This document shows, one piece after another, positions 14,159-16,725 of a DNA stretch of 16,725 nt. The stretch's first letter is position 1. Each line of letters opens with the position of its first letter. Source of the DNA: CAZAJS01 sp964485635 (GTDB lineage Bacteria > Pseudomonadota > Gammaproteobacteria > Francisellales > Francisellaceae); assembly GCA_964485635.1 (NCBI GenBank), contig CAZAJS010000024.1, positions 1 through 16,725 of the forward strand, written 5' to 3'. A program made the position numbers and the translations under genes. Below the pieces are notes generated by a model. The model saw only the letters and a list, made by a program, of their open reading frames with translations. It did not search any database and was not told the origin of the DNA.

Positions 14159-15892
14159 GGTTTCATCTGATTCAACAATTTTTGGCGTTAAAAAGATCAA
14201 TAATTCCCGATCCTCAACTGACGTGCTTCGACTACTAAACAACCAGCCAAGCAATGGCATATCACCTAAAAATGGGACTTTTGTATTTTGCTCAGTTTGT
14301 TGACTTTCTAAAATGCCACCTAAGACAATCGTTTCACCACTTTTAACCATTAGTTTTGTTTTCGCTTCTTTTGTATCAAGAATTGGCTCTTCACCAACGC
14401 TATCTGGGGAAACACTATCTTTACGAACGGTCACATCCATAATGACATAACCATTCGGCGCGATTTGCGGTGTGACCTGTAACTCTAAAACTGCTTGCTT
14501 AAATGCTACTGCTGCAGCACCTCCAGCAGTAGACTCCCGAAATGGGACCTCTTTACCCTGTTTGATAAAAGCTTCTTCATTATCTTGCACTAATACATGA
14601 GGCGATGAAATCAGTTCACCAGCACCTTCTGATTGTAATGCTGAAATTTCCATATCCAAGTCAATTCCATCAAACAATCCAGCAAAACTAACACCTAGTG
14701 TACTTGATCCAGGTGGATTAGTGTCACCACTATCCCCCGTGCCTGAACCAATAAAAGAAGGCAGGACTTTAATACTATCATCACCATCTTGTGCATTATA
14801 GTTAATCCCAAGATCAAATCCGGAGGACTTATTCACTTCAACAATCCGTCCTTCAATGAGAACTTGTTGCACAGGGTGATCTAATTCTGTAATCATTTCT
14901 TTAATTTGACCAATATGACTGCCCACATCAGAAATTACTAACGTATTTGTACGTCCATCTGTCGAGATTGACCCTCGATCAGTCAACACTTCTGACCCTT
15001 CTGAACGAATCACATCAGCAACATTCGCCGCAGTCGCATAATTTAATTTAACATAGGCAGTTTCTATTGGTTCAGTGGCCTCTGATGCTTGACTTGCTTC
15101 CGATGCCGCTTGTTCTTGTTGTGTTATTTGCCCACGCGGTGCAATATATAAAATACTACCAATTTTACGTTCACCTAAACCTTGTGAAGTCATGACCATT
15201 TCTAATGCCTCTTCCCAAGGAACATTTTTGATGTTTAAAGACATATGCCCACCTACATCTTCACTGACAACAAGGTTCATTCCTGCAAACTGGGCTAGTG
15301 ACTGTAGAATCGTACGAACAGGGGTATTTTGAAAGGATAAGCTAATTGGTTTTTTGGTATTAAAATCACTAACTCTTGTATCTTGTTTATCAAGTGTTAG
15401 CTGAAATTTTTTCGAAGTTAAATTATCATGGAAAGTAAAATTTTGATTCATTTTAAATTTCAAGACTACATCTTGGCCTTTTTGGCTGACATCAATGGTA
15501 TTCACAATGGTATTAAACACAGCTGTATCAATAGCATAACGCCACACCTCATCGATATAAGCATCTTTAACGGTCACAATTAATTCATGCCCTTCTTTAT
15601 CAAATTTAATATCTTTAGGCTCTTTTGACCACTGAACTGTAAAAATCCCACCATTATTCAACCCCCGTTTAAATGCCAAATCATCCATAATAACTGCATC
15701 TTCAGGCGCTTGTGATGGTTCAGTCTGTGCATTGTTTAATGATTTTTCACTATCTTGATTATCGCTATCAATAGACTGCTGAATCGCTTTATCAGCATCG
15801 ACGAAAGGAGCATCATCCTTAGCTTGAGCGATACTAAAGCTAGTCGTAATGAATAAAACGGATAGGGCGAATGCGATTTTTTTTATCGACAT
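14156..15892 (-). CDS. pilQ: PilQ, type IV pilus outer-membrane secretin
   Basis: Forms the outer-membrane ring through which type IV pili exit. From the ATG at 15892 the protein is 578 aa. It has a signal peptide (MSIKKIAF, hydrophobic core, cleavage likely after AQA at residue 24). An acidic linker and one AMIN-like beta domain (about 55-165) follow. Next come the secretin short domain (ISLSFQNTPVRTILQSLAQF), an Ala/Ser/Glu-rich linker, the N1 domain with DGRTNTLVISD, and the secretin core (QQVLIEGRIVEVN, VPFRESTAGG, LELQVTPQIAP, ending VPFLGDMPLLGWLF). GGAG lies 9 bases upstream of this start. The longer frame to TTG at 15925 overlaps pilP and would bury the signal peptide. It is shorter than the roughly 700-aa PilQ of Pseudomonas, apparently because only one AMIN domain is present. 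Confidence 0.95.
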   Translation of the reverse strand: MSIKKIAFALSVLFITTSFSIAQAKDDAPFVDADKAIQQSIDSDNQDSEKSLNNAQTEPSQAPEDAVIMDDLAFKRGLNNGGIFTVQWSKEPKDIKFDKEGHELIVTVKDAYIDEVWRYAIDTAVFNTIVNTIDVSQKGQDVVLKFKMNQNFTFHDNLTSKKFQLTLDKQDTRVSDFNTKKPISLSFQNTPVRTILQSLAQFAGMNLVVSEDVGGHMSLNIKNVPWEEALEMVMTSQGLGERKIGSILYIAPRGQITQQEQAASEASQASEATEPIETAYVKLNYATAANVADVIRSEGSEVLTDRGSISTDGRTNTLVISDVGSHIGQIKEMITELDHPVQQVLIEGRIVEVNKSSGFDLGINYNAQDGDDSIKVLPSFIGSGTGDSGDTNPPGSSTLGVSFAGLFDGIDLDMEISALQSEGAGELISSPHVLVQDNEEAFIKQGKEVPFRESTAGGAAAVAFKQAVLELQVTPQIAPNGYVIMDVTVRKDSVSPDSVGEEPILDTKEAKTKLMVKSGETIVLGGILESQQTEQNTKVPFLGDMPLLGWLFSSRSTSVEDRELLIFLTPKIVESDET

Positions 15893-15917
15893 ACTTCTTT
15901 TCTCCATTAAAATTGTA

Positions 15918-16457
15918 TTAATCAATCGTCACTTGACGTTCAGTCCAATGACCCATTGGGGTTTTAATTCGTTCTTTCACAGTAATGCCTTGATCACTAA
16001 TCGCATCGATTTTACCATGGTGCTGTCCTAAATAATCGCCTTTTTTCACGATAAACGTTCCCCCTATTTCTGGAACTTCAATCACAGCCCACTGTCGCTG
16101 ATCCTGCACGACCACGCCGACAAAGTCAATCTGTGATAAAGGAATTTCTTCTAATGGGCTTTTATAGCGGTCTAGATCTGGCGCAATCACTGTCTGCCCT
16201 TTGTCATCACTCTGTATTGAAGCTAATTTTTCACGTTGTTCAAATGTCATAAAGATATCTTTAAGCTCAGACGCATCGACTGACGGTAAATGAAATTGAT
16301 CAACTTCATCCACAGGCTCAACTTTTGCTGGCGCTAGTGATTCTTGTTTCTGCTCAATCTTTTTCTTTAGACTTGAGACAGACGCAACATTACCACTACA
16401 AGCAGTTGCCAAACTTGTTAATAAACATAACCCACCATAAATGATTGTTTTTCTCAT
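15918..16457 (-). CDS. pilP: PilP, type IV pilus inner-membrane lipoprotein
   Basis: Lipoprotein that links the PilMNO inner-membrane platform to PilQ. A signal sequence (MRKTIIYGGLCLL) runs to a lipobox-like ATAC, with Cys20 the expected lipidated residue. A flexible charged segment follows. The C-terminal beta domain carries typical PilP features: WAVIEVP, GTFIVKKGDYLGQHHGKI and GHWTERQVTID. The ATG at 16457 (179 aa) shares one base with the pilO stop codon (TGATG) and is preferred over a GTG one codon earlier. The gap to pilQ is 25 bases. Confidence 0.93.
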   Translation of the reverse strand: MRKTIIYGGLCLLTSLATACSGNVASVSSLKKKIEQKQESLAPAKVEPVDEVDQFHLPSVDASELKDIFMTFEQREKLASIQSDDKGQTVIAPDLDRYKSPLEEIPLSQIDFVGVVVQDQRQWAVIEVPEIGGTFIVKKGDYLGQHHGKIDAISDQGITVKERIKTPMGHWTERQVTID

Positions 16458-16725
16458 CACTCTGAATCACCATTTTGTTGTAACAGTGTATACGTTTGTA
16501 GCCGCATATTAATATCTAATACAGGATGATAACTTTCGACATTACCCGTTGGCCGAACACGATAATTCATCACCACAATGACACGTTTGATGTTCGAAAT
16601 ACTATCTAAAAAATGACTCAATTGCTCATATGTTCCTTGTAGCGATAAATCAATATCCATACTAGCATGATCCTGACGTTCTACAATTTCTTTAGGGGCA
16701 AGTTGCTTAACACTTAACCCTGATT
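16457..16725 (-). CDS. pilO: PilO, type IV pilus alignment protein (C-terminal part)
   Basis: Partial gene whose 5' end lies beyond the right edge of the window. The frame stays open from the stop at 16457 to the last base, so the ATG at 16660 is internal and not the start. The visible 89 or so residues match the PilO C-terminal ferredoxin-like domain: a beta strand (MDIDLSLQGTYEQLSHFLDS), then NIKRVIVV, and a last strand around LDINMRLQTYTL. Assignment also rests on position directly before pilP and pilQ. The N-terminal membrane helix and coiled coil are not in this window. Confidence 0.88.
   Translation of the reverse strand, partial: SGLSVKQLAPKEIVERQDHASMDIDLSLQGTYEQLSHFLDSISNIKRVIVVMNYRVRPTGNVESYHPVLDINMRLQTYTLLQQNGDSE

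Noticed and set aside
1..16725. Search for mobile elements, CRISPR repeats, defence or toxin-antitoxin genes and unusual composition islands
   Set aside because: None seen: every long frame is a conserved housekeeping or type IV pilus gene, and no tandem direct repeats or transposase motifs were noticed by eye.

Overview
The window reads as ordinary chromosomal core of an AT-rich gammaproteobacterium. Evidence for this is the atpIBEFHAGDC gene order, a HolC-type chi subunit, the pilO-pilP-pilQ-aroK-aroB order, and proteins that resemble their E. coli counterparts closely in motif and length (AtpA 513 aa, AtpF 156 aa). The short PilQ and the low GC are compatible with an intracellular or Francisella/Thiotrichales-like relative, but I cannot name the genus. 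I see no IS element, phage gene, CRISPR array or toxin-antitoxin pair. Coding density is very high, and no gene-free stretch exceeds about 200 bases.

Layout, left to right. Bases 17-1162 (+) carry hemW, convergent with everything that follows up to purA. A tRNA-Glu(UUC) gene (1264-1339, minus) sits directly downstream of gltX, the gene for its own synthetase. It appears to have its own promoter, which overlaps the gltX stop codon, plus a perfect palindrome over the predicted start point. Leftward from about 9950 runs the complete nine-gene F1Fo ATP synthase operon (atpI, B, E, F, H, A, G, D, C). It is headed by a near-consensus sigma-70 promoter at 9936-9964 and followed by gltX. Upstream of it, also leftward, are holC and purA. 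This setting differs from the usual gammaproteobacterial one, where atp lies between rsmG/parAB and glmU/glmS.

dtd (11936-12379, +) diverges from purA across a 202-base spacer and converges on aroB with overlapping stop codons. From the right edge leftward runs pilO (partial)-pilP-pilQ-aroK-aroB: the tail of the type IV pilus alignment/secretin operon, followed by two shikimate-pathway enzymes.

No wholly new system was found. The points most worth a second look are three. The first is the ATP synthase c subunit: it is 104 aa long and has its membrane proline in helix 1 (position 20 in E. coli numbering) instead of helix 2 (position 64), the same swap described as a suppressor combination in E. 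coli. The second is the promoter-palindrome arrangement in front of tRNA-Glu. The third is a long inverted repeat that includes the atpC stop codon. Several start codons were moved from the longest open frame (gltX, atpC, atpA, atpB, atpI, aroB, pilQ, pilP) on ribosome-binding-site, promoter or family-length grounds.
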